A DNA stretch of 64,000 nucleotides, from contig JALRME010000004.1 of assembly GCA_026120035.1 (NCBI GenBank), positions 1,488,001-1,552,000 of the forward strand, read 5' to 3'. Position 1 is the stretch's first letter, and every line of letters starts with the position of its first letter. A program made the translations under genes and the position numbers. Below the pieces are notes generated by a model. It was given only the letters and a program-made list of their open reading frames with translations, was not told the DNA's origin and did no database searches. Of the stretch, positions 51,729 through 63,166 are shown in pieces. This DNA is from Coleophoma eucalyptorum (lineage: Eukaryota; Ascomycota; Leotiomycetes; Helotiales; Dermateaceae).

Positions 51729-52068
51729 GCTAGGAAGATGGTTGTTCAGAGCTGGTTATGTTTCCATTATGGTGAAAGCTGCTTGGAAAACACTCAAGGG
51801 TCTGCCTTATTCTTACAGACTTGTCGTGGTCGCTTCTGCAGTATTTGGCTCAGTGAGTTTTTCAATGGTAAGAAAGCCAGTACAGGTTCGGTTTTGAAGG
51901 CATTATTATTTTTATAAATAGCTACCACTTTCCAAGTAAATGTACCGTAGAGAGTAGATTATACCATCAATCTAGTCGCTATGCAAAACTCCCGTTCGAA
52001 AACCCAGGGCAAGCAAAAAACGCCAAAAGCCCTGACCCAGAAATTCGGAATATATTAGGAGCAGTACT
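51729..52068. other. Convergent 3' intergenic region
   Basis: A 340-bp gap between the stops of the acetyltransferase and the transporter. It should hold both 3' UTRs. Nothing else is seen. Confidence 0.6.
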
Positions 52069-53898
52069 TCACGAGGCAGCCTTTGCTGTCTGCTGATTTG
52101 AAACCTCTCGCTGCATCTCTAAATCAATCACGGAGCTGTTCTTCTCATCAATATCGTTGCCCTGCTTCTCAGAGACATGTTTATCGGCATCTTTCTCTTG
52201 CTGCGCTTGCGTCTCTACATCACTCTCAGCACCGCCATTAGTCATACCGCTACTGTTCGTCGTCTCTTGAGCCTCCTGCTTTTCTTTCTCAACCTCTTCG
52301 GGTCGTTTGAGACCATTGTCCTTGATCAGGAAACACAACAACAAACAAGCACCCATGATAGGTACCCAGACGGTGAATACGCCGTGTGAGGCTGTCATAT
52401 ATGCATCGAGAACTTCCTTCTTCTGCACAGCTGTCAAAGAAGAGAGATCTGGGGCGCGGAGGATCGAAGCTAAGATTTCGGGTTTGAATCCTGACGGCAA
52501 GGGAACAGAGAATGCATCTAGCCGCTTTCTAAGAACATTGGAGAAAACTGCTGATGAGAGTGCCAATCCGACTGAACCACCAAGAGCACGTAAGAAGTTA
52601 CGCACACTGATGACAACTGCTCGATCCTGTTTGCGGGTGTGTGCTTGAGCGGCAATCAGTGTTGGCTGAAAGACGTTGCCCACGCCCGCACCTTCGATGA
52701 TGAGGAAGATGACAATCTGCCAGCGCGGCGTTGTGCGCGTAAAAAGCAGGATAAGCCCGCTTCCTAAGGTCCATAGACCATATCCGAGCCAGATAATCTC
52801 GCCGTATCGTTTTGTCCGGGATATATATTGTCCCGAGCAGATGGAGAAGAAAGACTGACCAGCCACGAATGGAATTGTGAGAGCAGCTGAAAGAAGTGGT
52901 GACCATTGGCGCGCATTCTGATAGTAGATAGGCAGGTAGTATAGATGCGAGTAATACACGATCCCAAAAAGAAAGTTTTGCAGAAGGATGGCGAAGATTG
53001 CTGGGTTCTTGAATAAGTGCAAAGGCATCATGGGCATAACTGCAAATTTCCATTCCACGATGACGAATGCAACTGCAGAGATTGACCCTAGGGTGAGCAT
53101 AGAGATTACCATGGGACTGCTCCATACGAAGTAAGTTCCACCTCCAGAGATAGGAATTAGCAGTAACAAGATGGCAATGGAACTGAAGACTACACCCCAT
53201 ACATCTATAGCCTTGATCTTGTCTTGCAACTCTCCATGTACTTTGCTTGGAGGAAGCGTAAATGCAACGGCCGTGCCAGCAAGCACAGCAAGCGGACAGA
53301 TACACCAAAATAGCCATCTCCACGTCGTATGCTGTACGAAGCCAGCAGCCATGAAGGGGCCTATGGTATTTCCTAGACCAACACATGACCCAAGAATCCC
53401 CTGATATCTTCACAGAAAAGCTTCTTAGTACGCAGGTTTAAAGGTACTTGAGGAACCCGTGACTTACTTTCCACGATTTTCAAGGGTTACCACATCAGAG
53501 ACAATCATCATTGCCAAAGCAGTAATCCCACCATTTCCCACACCCGAAATGCCTCGGAAGGCATAGAGTTGAGGGCCAGTCTTTGCAAAACCACACAATA
53601 AGTCGCCTAAGGCCAGAAGACCAACAGCAGACAGGAAGACAACCTTCCTGCCCAATATATCGGAAAGACGGCCATAGAGAACCTGGAAAACGGTATTTGC
53701 GATCAAGCTAGAAGTTCCAGCCCAGGAAATGGTGGTGGCGGCATTGAGATCGGCTCCAATGGTTGGTAGGGCAATTCCTATAGAATTTTGATCGATAAAG
53801 CAAATGAGCAGTCCGAAAGCAAGGCCGCAGAAGACGATGACAAGTTTTGATGTTGGGAGGATATTGGTCTCTATACGGACCAGTTCATTGCCTGACAT
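52069..53898 (-). CDS. MFS drug:H+ antiporter-like transporter, 14-TM (DHA2) type
   Basis: A 589-residue membrane transporter of the major facilitator superfamily. Exons on the minus strand are 53898-53468 and 53407-52069; the 60-bp intron splits a Lys codon and restores NRGKYQGILGSCVGLGNTIGP. The first membrane segment is VIVFCGLAFGLLICFIDQNSI. Motif A is seen as GRLSDILGRKV between TM2 and TM3. About 14 hydrophobic segments can be counted, consistent with the DHA2 class, which exports drugs, toxins or metabolites at the plasma membrane or vacuole. The C-terminal ~80 residues are cytosolic, Glu/Asn/Ser-rich. The ATG at 53898 gives a normal short cytosolic N-terminus; the frame upstream to 54027 adds no plausible sequence. 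No biosynthetic gene cluster surrounds it, so the cargo is unknown. Confidence 0.92.
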
Positions 53899-55748
53899 AT
53901 TGTCTGCATTTCTTTCCTTAGGATAGAAGAATGAAATTCTGGACGAATGGAATGAATAGTATATGGATGTTTGGCTGCAATTAATATACCAGTGTGTACG
54001 TGCTCGTTTGTGGCAAGCGGCCGTCACAGTGTCTTTGCCAGCAACTAGATGAAAAGATCAATGGCTCGTTCAATTAACCAGCTCTCCAAAGCAGAAAGAC
54101 GGACGAGCACACGACTCGAGCTCAGGGAAGTGCAAAGAAAGACAAGTACTTCAAAGCATTCCAAATAAGAAAATTGAGACCCGGTCGTGAGAAAGACATA
54201 GTTTTTTTCCGACTAGGGAGACCGACGTTCGTCACGGTATTGAATACCAGACAGGGGGGCAGCGAGTCGGCCCTGCGCCGAACAACCGTGTTGAAGAGCT
54301 ATCTCATTTGCCGGGCATAGATTAACAGCGTCCATCGGAGCTGACATGCAGTACCAACACCAAGTACACATCCTCTAACTTGCAAGAAGCACGCCAAATA
54401 CGATAGCCGTCGCAACTCCGTGCGAGACGCAGACCTTTGCGAGTTGTGCGGTGCGGATTAGTGTGCTGGTGTTTGGTGGTGTGTCGGAGCTCCGATGGCT
54501 GTGGTGCCGTACAGTGGCTAGAGTGGTGATGCCCCACTGGCTGCTGCTCTGGTTGCGGGGCATGATGCCAGCTAGAATTCAAGTGTCGAGCTTCCGCACG
54601 TCGGATCCTATCTGTGTTCCATGGGAAAGTGAGATCCCATCTCACTCTGTTGTCTTCATACTAAAGGCGGGTGTCCGTGGGCTCATGTTCTCTACGGTAG
54701 ACTCGCATGGAAATTGTTGGATTGATCCTGTGTTGGTCGTGGTATGCGTCAACTCAGCTCAACTCAACACAGCTTAACCCGTCAAGTGGCCCATCGACCC
54801 AACCATGCACGGCTTCTAAGCCAAGCAGAACGAGCGGATTTGAAAACACAGTCAACGCTACTGCCGTAATTGATCATTCTGCAAACAAATCCAGGTCGGA
54901 AGTGCTAGTACTATCAGCACACTATAGCCAGAATATGACGGCTTGATCTGCTTGCCGTACCACTACCCACAACCTCACAGGTCCGAAAGTCGGCACGATT
55001 AAACGTACAGCATTCTTCTGCGATAATCGCAAGCCACGCAGACTGCCCAATACAGACAGCGACTTCGGGCCTGACTCAAGACTACGATATGCAACAAAGC
55101 GATGAGCACCCGCAGTGGCGAAGGTGCACTCCATATTTCGTCTGCCATTCGCGACTTGCTTACTGAATTCTGCTAGTATGCTCGAGTGCGACAAAAGCCA
55201 GATAAGACGGTAGTACCTCCGGAGTCTTAGTTATGCAGCCCTGTCTGTAAGCGACCTGCTTGGCATCTGTGTCAAGCGACGTACATAGATGGCGATGGCT
55301 GCCATGCGAATTACGATTATGGCTTGTTTGCGAATTTGGCAGATGCTTCTGTTGGTCTATCCCTATCCACTGGCTGGTCCATTGTACTTTGGGGATGCAT
55401 ACAAAGTTTAGCTGCTGATTCATTTCTGACGTGCGTGGCTGAAAGTTGATTCTGGATATAGAATCAAAGGTAAACTCACGAATACTCACTTCTGCTTTTC
55501 ATCTCAGATTTCCGATCTTCAAGACTCTGAACTTATCAGCCTGGTTTAAGAAATCTCCAAGCATTGCAAGGAGATCCCTATAGCCAAGATTTCATGCAAG
55601 TGACACCTCCAGCAATCACAGGAATAATCCTCATGTATTGAAACTACATAAATCACGCTAGGCTCCATACCAACTCCAAACTTTCAAACTTCTTCCCGAA
55701 GGTTATTCACTCTTAAAACATCCCCCCCCCCACCCCCCAAAAGTCTAT
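53899..55748. other. Intergenic, transporter promoter region
   Basis: A 1.85-kb stretch between two minus-strand genes. The left part should be the promoter of the transporter and the right part the 3' UTR of the secreted-protein gene. A C10-A-C6 run lies at 55722-55738. ORFs are short (up to about 110 codons), overlap and have no domain. Confidence 0.5.
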
Positions 55749-56315
55749 TCACGCTTGAAAAACAGCAGACCTCTTGGTGGTAGTTCCAGCAGCCTTTGTA
55801 TTAGCATTTAGCACTCCAACATTGGAGATCAAGAGATTAATAGCCGTGTCCGAACCAGTGCCTGAAATTTGTTCCCCGGCTGCCTCACATGCGTGTGTTG
55901 TGATTTTGTTGGCGACACTGTAACGTTCTTGAATTAGCTTCCCGAATCACTACCACAACATTGGATTCCAACCAAAGATTGAAATCCAAGAAAGAGGAGT
56001 TAAAACTCACAACGCAATATTCCCAGCTGAGCCCGTTCCACCTCCCAGCCCGCTCTTACTGGCGGTGTTATCTGCCTGTGCAGTCGAGGTACAGGACGAG
56101 ATGGCAGCTTTGTCAGCAGCAGTGAGCGTCGACGCATTAGCACCGCCTGTGCCTAGTTTGGCAATTGCTGCCATGGCTGCAGCTGGAATGGTAAGTGTGC
56201 TTTGAGATGTTGCGCCAGCGAGTACCGTTACAATATTAGTTGTGCTTAGGACTGAGGCTTGTGCTGTGCTGGCGAGGAGCGTGAGAAGGAGGGTGGTTGT
56301 AGTTGGGAACTGCAT
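55749..56315 (-). CDS. Small secreted protein of unknown function
   Basis: A 157-residue protein with an N-terminal signal peptide. Exons on the minus strand are 56315-56011 and 55917-55749, with a 93-bp intron splitting a Phe codon (NIAF|VANKI). The start MQFPTTTTLLLTLLASTAQA is a normal signal peptide; an in-frame ATG twelve codons earlier would put polar residues before it. The mature part is Ala/Thr/Ser/Gly-rich and contains only two Cys (ISSCTS, THACEA), which may form one disulfide bridge. Near the end a Lys-Arg pair is followed by SAVFQA and the stop, so a Kex2-type cut would release a six-residue tail. No GPI anchor signal is clear. It could be a wall-associated or host-facing protein, but I recognise no family. 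Confidence 0.8.
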
Positions 56316-57191
56316 TGTGAAGGCGTTTAAATTGTTCAGGTAATTGGGCAAAGAAATGACTGGATTCTTTGATTATTGAAGAAGAGAGTCGGACAGGTTT
56401 GGATTAGAGGTTACAGTAAAATGATATGATCGGCTAGCGTTCAAAGAATGATAAAGGCTCAAAGATTGAAGTGAGGTCAGAGAATGAATACATAAGAGGG
56501 AGAACCAAGAAGAACGGATGATCGTGGGGAAAGTCGATCCGTCTTATAAGATCAGATGGCATTCCTGAACAGCGTTACAGAGGCCCTGTCGATAGTGGTT
56601 TGGTGACTGAGTGATGGGGGTTTCACTTGTTTCGTATTGCCAAGCGACCAGGTCTCTTCGTCTGATCTTCGACTAGGAGGGTTTCTGATCACCCTCTGAA
56701 TTCGCGGCTCCATTTCAGGCCTTCTCGTCTGTAATTTTAGTCAGGAGTTCATGCTTATCACTTTAGCTTATAATATGCAAGTATTTAGGCTTATTTTGAC
56801 TGCTTGAATGTCATTTTGTGGAGCGACATGGCTTTGCAGTCAACGAAGGATTCAAGAAGCCTTAGTAACCACAGATGCTATTTCTCCAAGCTTGAAACTA
56901 CTATATATATTGTAGGTTAGGAACTCACTGGTTCGGATGTGATCAAAACTAATATCTTTATGATCGAAAATCTTTTGATAAAGAGGCTGATCTGTGTTCC
57001 TAAAGCCATGATAACTGACAGAAGACAACTTGAAGATGGTAAGATTTATTGTCTTCGAGCTGTTTCAAAGAGGTCAAAAATCGCTATCAATCAATATCAA
57101 ACACGGTACTGCAGCTCCAATCTCTGCATGAAGTTGTCTCGAAGCGAAGCAATGATGACACCTCGACAAATCATGGGGATTGTCACCATCC
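56316..57191. other. Intergenic, secreted-protein promoter and QNG1 3' region
   Basis: An 876-bp gap between two minus-strand genes. It should contain the promoter of the secreted-protein gene at the left and the QNG1 3' UTR at the right. The 119-codon plus-strand ORF 56939-57298 runs antisense into QNG1 and shows no domain, so it is not called. Confidence 0.55.
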
Positions 57192-58513
57192 TCAATACCA
57201 TATACTTCGAGTTCTATGATGAGGTATTGGCTCCTGGCCGGCCTTCTCCATCTCTTTCATGGTATCATATAGGAAAAAGTCAATCAAGATCGCGTTGATC
57301 TTGGTATCTGGATGGTTTCGAAGGATTTCCTTTCGAATAAGCTCAACACACCAGATACTACATCCTATCGGTATTTTAGCAAATGTGTCTCAATTCCTCG
57401 GAAATTCCTACCTCTCATTTGGATCTCCCACGAATGACCGCTCTCGATCAACTTTTTCCCTCGTACGGCATTTTCAAGCTGAGGACTATACCACAAACAG
57501 CCCAAGGTATTCAAGATCTGGGGAACTCGGTAGTCGGCGAACATAGTTATCTTGTCGATGTCATCGAATTTACCAAAGTCTACCCCCTCGAATGCTGCCC
57601 AGATATCTGCAACGCAGATTTGCGCTCGCTTGAGCAGCCGCACGCTCTTACGGTTCTCAAAGCGGACGACGTCATTAAAGCATGGGAAGTCTGCGGCAAG
57701 AATGTTTACCAGCGCTGCCGCCGAGTTGTTGGCAGCAGCGATACAGTTGGCAAAGCTGCATTGGTATTTCTGGAAGACCATCGTCAGTAAGTCTGGTGAA
57801 TGACTATGTTTATGACGGCTTCATGAGTGAGTCTGAAAGGGTCAAGGTGGTAGGTAGCTAGCCTCGAGGGCAATTCAACCGTCTAGACTTAACTTACCTC
57901 ATACAGCACTTGACCAGCCTCTTGGAGACAAGCCATCCTCTCCTTGAACATTGGAATCTCTTCCTGGGTACAACTCCGAAAGACATGCTTCAACACTTCT
58001 TCCGTACATTCATCCTCATTTTGCCAGAAATCCGAAGAAGTAATAGGAATGTCTGAAAACGATGAGCCACGTGCAAAAATAGCTTACTCCCTTGAGCCTA
58101 CCTTCATCCAGGGCTCTTTGAAGAGCAGCGACGAGAGACCAATAGCCCGTCCACTTCTTGTCTTTATACTCAATGGCGAACCGTTCATCATCGCTCTTTT
58201 CAGACCAGAAGGAAAAATTCAACAAGTCCATGGTGAAAATGAAATTAACCGTACTCTCATCCTTGGCCTTCGGATGCAGCTCATGTGACGACCAAGTTTT
58301 TGTCGAGTATTCTTTCTTTTGCATCTGCTCGTGTATCATTGCAGCAGCGGCTTTAGTAGACCGCATATCAACGGCTACATCCACGGAATTGTCGTAGACA
58401 TATTCAGCGCCTTCTAGCACATGAATGTCCGCGACAGGCTCTGGGGCTGCAGCCTTTGCGAAATGTTGACGAAGAAAATCCAGTAGCTCTGGATCAGCTT
58501 CATCGTCGGACAT
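57192..58513 (-). CDS. QNG1: Queuosine 5'-phosphate N-glycosylase/hydrolase (DUF2419)
   Basis: A 365-residue homologue of the eukaryotic queuosine salvage enzyme (Qng1, DUF2419), which frees the queuine base from queuosine 5'-phosphate so that it can be built into tRNA. Exons on the minus strand are 58513-58102, 58052-57898, 57769-57412 and 57364-57192. Family blocks in order are DLLNFSFWSEKSD, KKWTGYWSLVAALQRALDEG, IPITSSDFW, CIAAANNSAAALVNILAADF, KRAQICVADIWAAFEG, DIDKITMFADYRVPQIL, GHSWEIQMRGCSIWCVELI and AILIDFFLYDT, ending RTRSIWY. Each junction restores a conserved block, so the model is secure. The start is uncertain: an ATG fifteen codons earlier (58558) is also in frame. Fungi generally do not make queuine, so the gene implies uptake or salvage of it. 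It is divergent from UBA2. Confidence 0.93.
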
Positions 58514-59042
58514 GATATGCGCAAATGGCTGTAGGTCTATGACGGAGAGGTCTTCCAAGACACAAAATTGGAAGGTGGTTCTGAGTCTGCTCCGTTCATA
58601 CGAGGAACTTTCAGGGAGCTTCCAGGGGTAAGCGGTCAGTGCTCAGTGCGTCATGCTGGAGACGGGACTGGGATCGGCCAGGGCGAGGCGAGTTCAAGTG
58701 GTGATGGCACTCTGCTCAATCCGAACGGCGACCTATGCTATATGTGGTCTTCGGTTCGAGTTGAGGGTGTTGGACAAGGAGAATTAGATACTACAGATGT
58801 GTAAAATCCCTCAAAATTCTTGCTGAAACACAAGACGCAGAAAGGAAGCTTGACTCTGACAGTAGAGGACCTCCCAAAGCCGATAAGAACGATAAGCGAG
58901 ACGCGTTCCTGTACGCGCAGATTCAACATCACTCGGTCGCTGGCGGCTGAATCGTTAGCCTTGTTGCAATCAAACAACTTTCAACTCTTCACCTGCAGAC
59001 TCCAATCTCATCAACCATCGGCGCTCTCGCACTGCACCATCC
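58514..59042. promoter_or_regulatory. Shared divergent promoter region of QNG1 and UBA2
   Basis: A 529-bp region between two oppositely directed genes; both core promoters must lie here. I see no clear TATA box or other named element. If QNG1 starts at 58558, the region shrinks to 484 bp. Confidence 0.55.
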
Positions 59043-61546
59043 ATGGTACCCAATATGCTGCGCGATTATTCCAACCATAAGTCTTTGGGCTTGCCATTGA
59101 ATACTATGGTCAAGGAGGTGAGTTTTGCTTCTATTTGTATCCGGCTTGGAGGTGGTCTTTTGAACGCCGCAGTGCCTGCTGAACATGACGCAAGTTCCGT
59201 AAGCATTGGCAAAAGCTATCTAGACCTCTGCGATCCAGCTCTTGAGGCCCGGCTGACCTCTGGGCTGCCATTACTACCTCAATGACCCGGCATAATCCAG
59301 ACAGAGCTCTCTGCTGACAATCCTTCCAGGCCCGTATACTTATGGTTGGAGCTGGGGGTATTGGCTGCGAACTACTCAAGAACCTCGTTCTTACGGGCTT
59401 TGGAGAAATACACATCGTGGATCTCGACACCATCGATCTTAGTAATCTGAACCGACAGTTCCTCTTCCGACATGAGCACATCAAGAAGTCCAAGGCGTTG
59501 GTATGTTACACAGTCATAAATATCTCAAGCAAGACTGATGGTAGCAAACTAGGTCGCCAAGGAGGCTGCACATCAATTCAACCCAAAAGTGAAGTTAGAG
59601 GCTCACCATGCGAATATCAAAGACTCGGAGTTCAACGTGGATTGGTTTAAGGGCTTCACCATGGTTTTCAATGCGTTGGACAACTTGGAGGCTCGGCGAC
59701 ATGTCAACAAGATGTGTCTAGCTGCTGATATACCTCTGATTGAGAGTGGAACTACTGGGTTCAATGGTCAAGTCCAAGTAATCAAGAAGGGTGTCACAGC
59801 GTGTTACGACTGCTCGGTGAAAGAGACACCAAAGACTTTTCCGGTTTGCACAATTCGAAGTACGCCCAGTCAACCCATTCATTGCATTGTCTGGGGCAAA
59901 AGCTATTTGCTAAGGTATGATGCCTACAACTTACTTCCAACACATCTATTCTAATGCACAAAAGCGAGATTTTCGGCACCAGCGAGGACGAGTCCAAAGA
60001 GATGGATCACTCTGAGGATTCGGAGAATGGTAATACTATTTTCCTAACTAAGCTATATGGCTAATCTTTGAATAGCGAAGGAAATCGAGAAGTTAAGGCA
60101 AGAATCGCAAGCTCTGAAGAAGATTAAGGAGGCAATGGGTACTTCCGAATTTCCACAGCTTCTGTTTGATAAGGTCTACAAGGACGATATTGTACGACTT
60201 CGGTCTATGGAGGACATGTGGAAGACACGAAGACCTCCGGAGGTTTTGGACTATGCGACAGTCTTGAAGGCAGCGGAAGAATCTGCCATAGTAAAAGAGG
60301 ACGTGATAAAAGATGGTCAGCGCATATGGAATCTCGAAGAGAATCTTCTTGTATTCATAGATAGGTCTGTATATTCTTTGCCTCTAGGTGCCTTTACTGA
60401 CGGCAAATGTAGCTTAAAACGACTAAGCACAAGACTCCAGACAGAGAAGGCAGCAGCCACTGCAGATACCGCCGAGCCTGTTATCACATTCGACAAAGAT
60501 GACGAAGATACTTTGGACTTCGTAGCTGCAAGCTCTAACCTTCGCTCCTTGGTCTTTGGCATCGAATGCAAGTCTCGATTTGACATCAAGCAGATGGCAG
60601 GGAACATCATTCCAGCCATTGCAACCACAAATGCTATTGTCGCAGGTCTCTGTGTTCTCGAGTCATTCAAAGTACTCAAGGGTGAATATGCAAGCACGAA
60701 AGAAGTATGCTTCCAATTTCCTAATAAAAAAATTACATCACTTTAACCTCTATAGATCTTTCTATCGCCTTTTGCGCCAGAACGACTTTTAAGTCCAGAC
60801 CGAATGCGCCCACCCAATCCGGATTGCCCTGTGTGCAGTGTTGCACAAACAAGGGTTCTTGTAGACATGAGCAGAGCAACGTTGAACAACTTGGTTGAGG
60901 ACTTCCTACGCATGGACCTTGGCTACGGAGAAGAATTCTCAGTAAGCAGCGAGGCCGGCTTGCTTTATGATCCTGATGAGACGGATAATCTGTCAAAGAA
61001 GCTCAGTGAACTTGGTATGTCCTCACATAATCCTTGTACCCTTTGACGGAATTAATTATGAGTAGGGATCAAGGAGGACACATTCCTCACCGTCGTCGAT
61101 GATAACGACATAAACCCAAGAGTGAATCTCGTCTTGAATATTCAAGAATCGTGAGTTACACGGAAGAATCTCAACTACATTTGCTAATTTGTACTAGCAA
61201 ATCACCTCTGGAAGACATGCCTATCAGGGCATTGGATCTTAGACCAAAGGTCGATCTTGACGCTGATTTTTCTCTTTCCCCCATCCCAAGACGCCCATCT
61301 AAACCTAAGGATGAGGCTAACACTGAACTTATTACTAATGGTAATGGCCATGACAATGACAAGCCCAAGACTGCAAATGGTGATGGTAATGGCAACGTCG
61401 AAGAAATCAAAGAGTCGACGAGTCTGAAAAGACAAGCCACGGAGGATCTCGGCGGGCCAGAAAAGCGTGCAAAGAATACATCAAAGGCATCAGCAGATGA
61501 CGATGTTATCTTGGTGGACGACGACGGCGCGATCTTGATTGACTGA
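59043..61546 (+). CDS. UBA2: SUMO-activating enzyme (E1) catalytic subunit Uba2
   Basis: A 648-residue subunit that, with Aos1, adenylates SUMO and passes it to Ubc9. Nine exons: 59043-59117, 59330-59500, 59553-59914, 59965-60029, 60076-60364, 60413-60704, 60756-61014, 61066-61150 and 61198-61546. The ATP site [13 protein letters not shown] starts at residue 32, and NLNRQFLF follows. Zinc ligands are CYDC (about 166-169) and a second pair CPVC. The catalytic Cys is residue 181 ([21 protein letters not shown]). A ubiquitin-fold domain lies near 470-560. The tail has an NLS-like [17 protein letters not shown] and two hydrophobic-acidic SUMO-interaction-like motifs, VILVDDD and AILID, at the very end. 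The 48-bp fifth intron has no stop in frame and is a multiple of three, so it could be retained. Intron 1 is 212 bp. Confidence 0.95.
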
Positions 61547-61640
61547 GATCCTCGACTTTGATGTAGGCTCTCCATAGGTCAAGCAACCTCTTGTAATTTT
61601 CTACACACTGCAGACAGTTCTGCGAGCCAGCTACAACAAA

Positions 61641-63166
61641 TCAGGTGGCACTCAAGCCACCATCAATATTGAGAACGCAGTTATTAGCGTATCTATTGGT
61701 GGCAAGGAATACAGCGGCGTCTGCAATCTCCTCGGCCTTTCCAAAGCGTTTTAGAGGGATGGAGTCGAGTGCTTGGGAATGAGCCTCGGGCGTCATGGCT
61801 ATTGCAAAACATGTACATTAGAATTCCATTCCAGCATAAATAAGGGGTAAAGCCTCGAATAAATAATGGATAAACTGAAAGTTTACAACTTCTTGATCCG
61901 TTCTTGGTAAGGAAATGTGGATGGAAACTCACCTTCGGTCATAGCAGTCTCGATATATCCCGGGACTATCACATTGACACGGATTCCTGATGGACCTAGT
62001 TCTGCTGCGAGAGCACGGGTCAAGCCTTGAAGACCTCATATTAGCAAATTTGTCTTGTCTCGAGTGGGTGGGAACGAAGGGGTTTAATACCGATGACTCC
62101 TGCCTTACTAGCCGCATATGCAGCATTTCCCCTTCCACCCTTGACACCTAGTAGCGATGAAATATTGATGATAGAAGCTGCAACACACTGGTTATTAGCG
62201 TCGGCGTCAGGGTAATACAAGATACTGACTGCTACACCACCACAGCCACGAGGATGAAGTAATTCAAAAGAACATTACAATTAAAAAGAAACCCCCTCAA
62301 AGCAACACAATGAAAAGAACTCAGTAACTTACCATCTCCCCTCTTTCCCCTCAACATCCCCTTCAAAGCAACCTTACACCCATACAGCGTGCCCAAGAGA
62401 TTCGTCTGTACCACATCATCCAACAACTGCTGCTTCGTCGTGGCGAGCAGGGAATAATGCGTGATACCCGCTGCGTTGACGAGGATATCGATTTCTTGAA
62501 ATGCCTATTTTGTCCAAAGAGCAAATTGGTTTCTGCTTAGCTGGGGGTTCATCTCTTTTGGATAAGGGGGGGGGGGAGAGGTGGGGGATATGCATGTATA
62601 TATGTCGTCGATTTTCTAGGCCTTTTTTGCTTGGCTCGGGTTGTTGCATGGCAAGATCTGTTCTGATATGGAAGACCGAGAAAGCCAGGTTTCCCAGACC
62701 TTGTTATGGCCCCCAAAGAACCCCCTCCAGACGACAACAATTCAAAAGCGCTCAAAATAGAAATAGAAAGAGGGTAGGGGTGGGGGGAAACTGAGGAATA
62801 AAATGCAAAAGAAGAAGAAAAAAAACTCACCTTCCTAGTACCCTCCCAAAACTCCATGCTCGCCACATCACCAACCAATACCTCATGACCTAAACCCGCA
62901 CCCAATCCCTTTACATTTAGTTCCTTCACGACATCCTCCAGACCTTCTCTTTTCCTTCCAACAAGCACACACTGCCCGCCCTCGGCAGCGAAGCGGTAGG
63001 CGATGGCTTTCCCAATTCCTCTACTAGCACCAGTGATGAGGACTTTTTTCTTGCTAAGCTTTGGGTGGGAGGTCTGAGATAAGGTAGAGAAGGCAGAGGT
63101 GAGATTGGAGAGTGGGGTTTGAGAGATTGGTCTGAGGAATGGTCGAAGAAGGGTTAGGTGATTCAT
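61641..63166 (-). CDS. OAR1: Mitochondrial 3-oxoacyl-[ACP] reductase (SDR family)
   Basis: A 281-residue short-chain dehydrogenase/reductase of the FabG/Oar1 type, which reduces 3-oxoacyl-ACP in mitochondrial fatty-acid synthesis (the supply line for lipoic acid). Exons on the minus strand are 63166-62831, 62504-62333, 62177-62091, 62025-61933 and 61798-61641. The first 38 residues are Arg/Ser/Leu-rich without acids, as in mitochondrial targeting sequences. NADPH-binding TGASRGIG is at 46-52, NAAG near 122, and the catalytic Ser177, Tyr190 and Lys194 occur in ISSLLGVKGGRGNAAYAASKAG. PGYIETAMTE and a C-terminal LNIDGGLSAT complete the fold. Intron 1 is long (326 bp) and carries a G11 run (62566-62576). 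Other SDR roles cannot be excluded, but targeting plus FabG-like motifs favour Oar1. It converges on UBA2 with only 94 bp between stops. Confidence 0.88.

Noticed and set aside
52177..52648. Plus-strand ORFs of 70 and 113 codons
   Set aside because: They are antisense shadows of the MFS transporter C-terminal region.
53899..54027. N-terminal extension of the MFS transporter
   Set aside because: The added 43 residues are unlike any transporter start; MSGNELVRIE fits the short cytosolic N-terminus expected.
56939..57298. Plus-strand ORF of 119 codons
   Set aside because: It runs antisense over the last exon of QNG1 and has no domain.
57383..57790. Plus-strand ORF of 135 codons
   Set aside because: It is the antisense shadow of QNG1 exon 3, whose protein sequence matches a known family.
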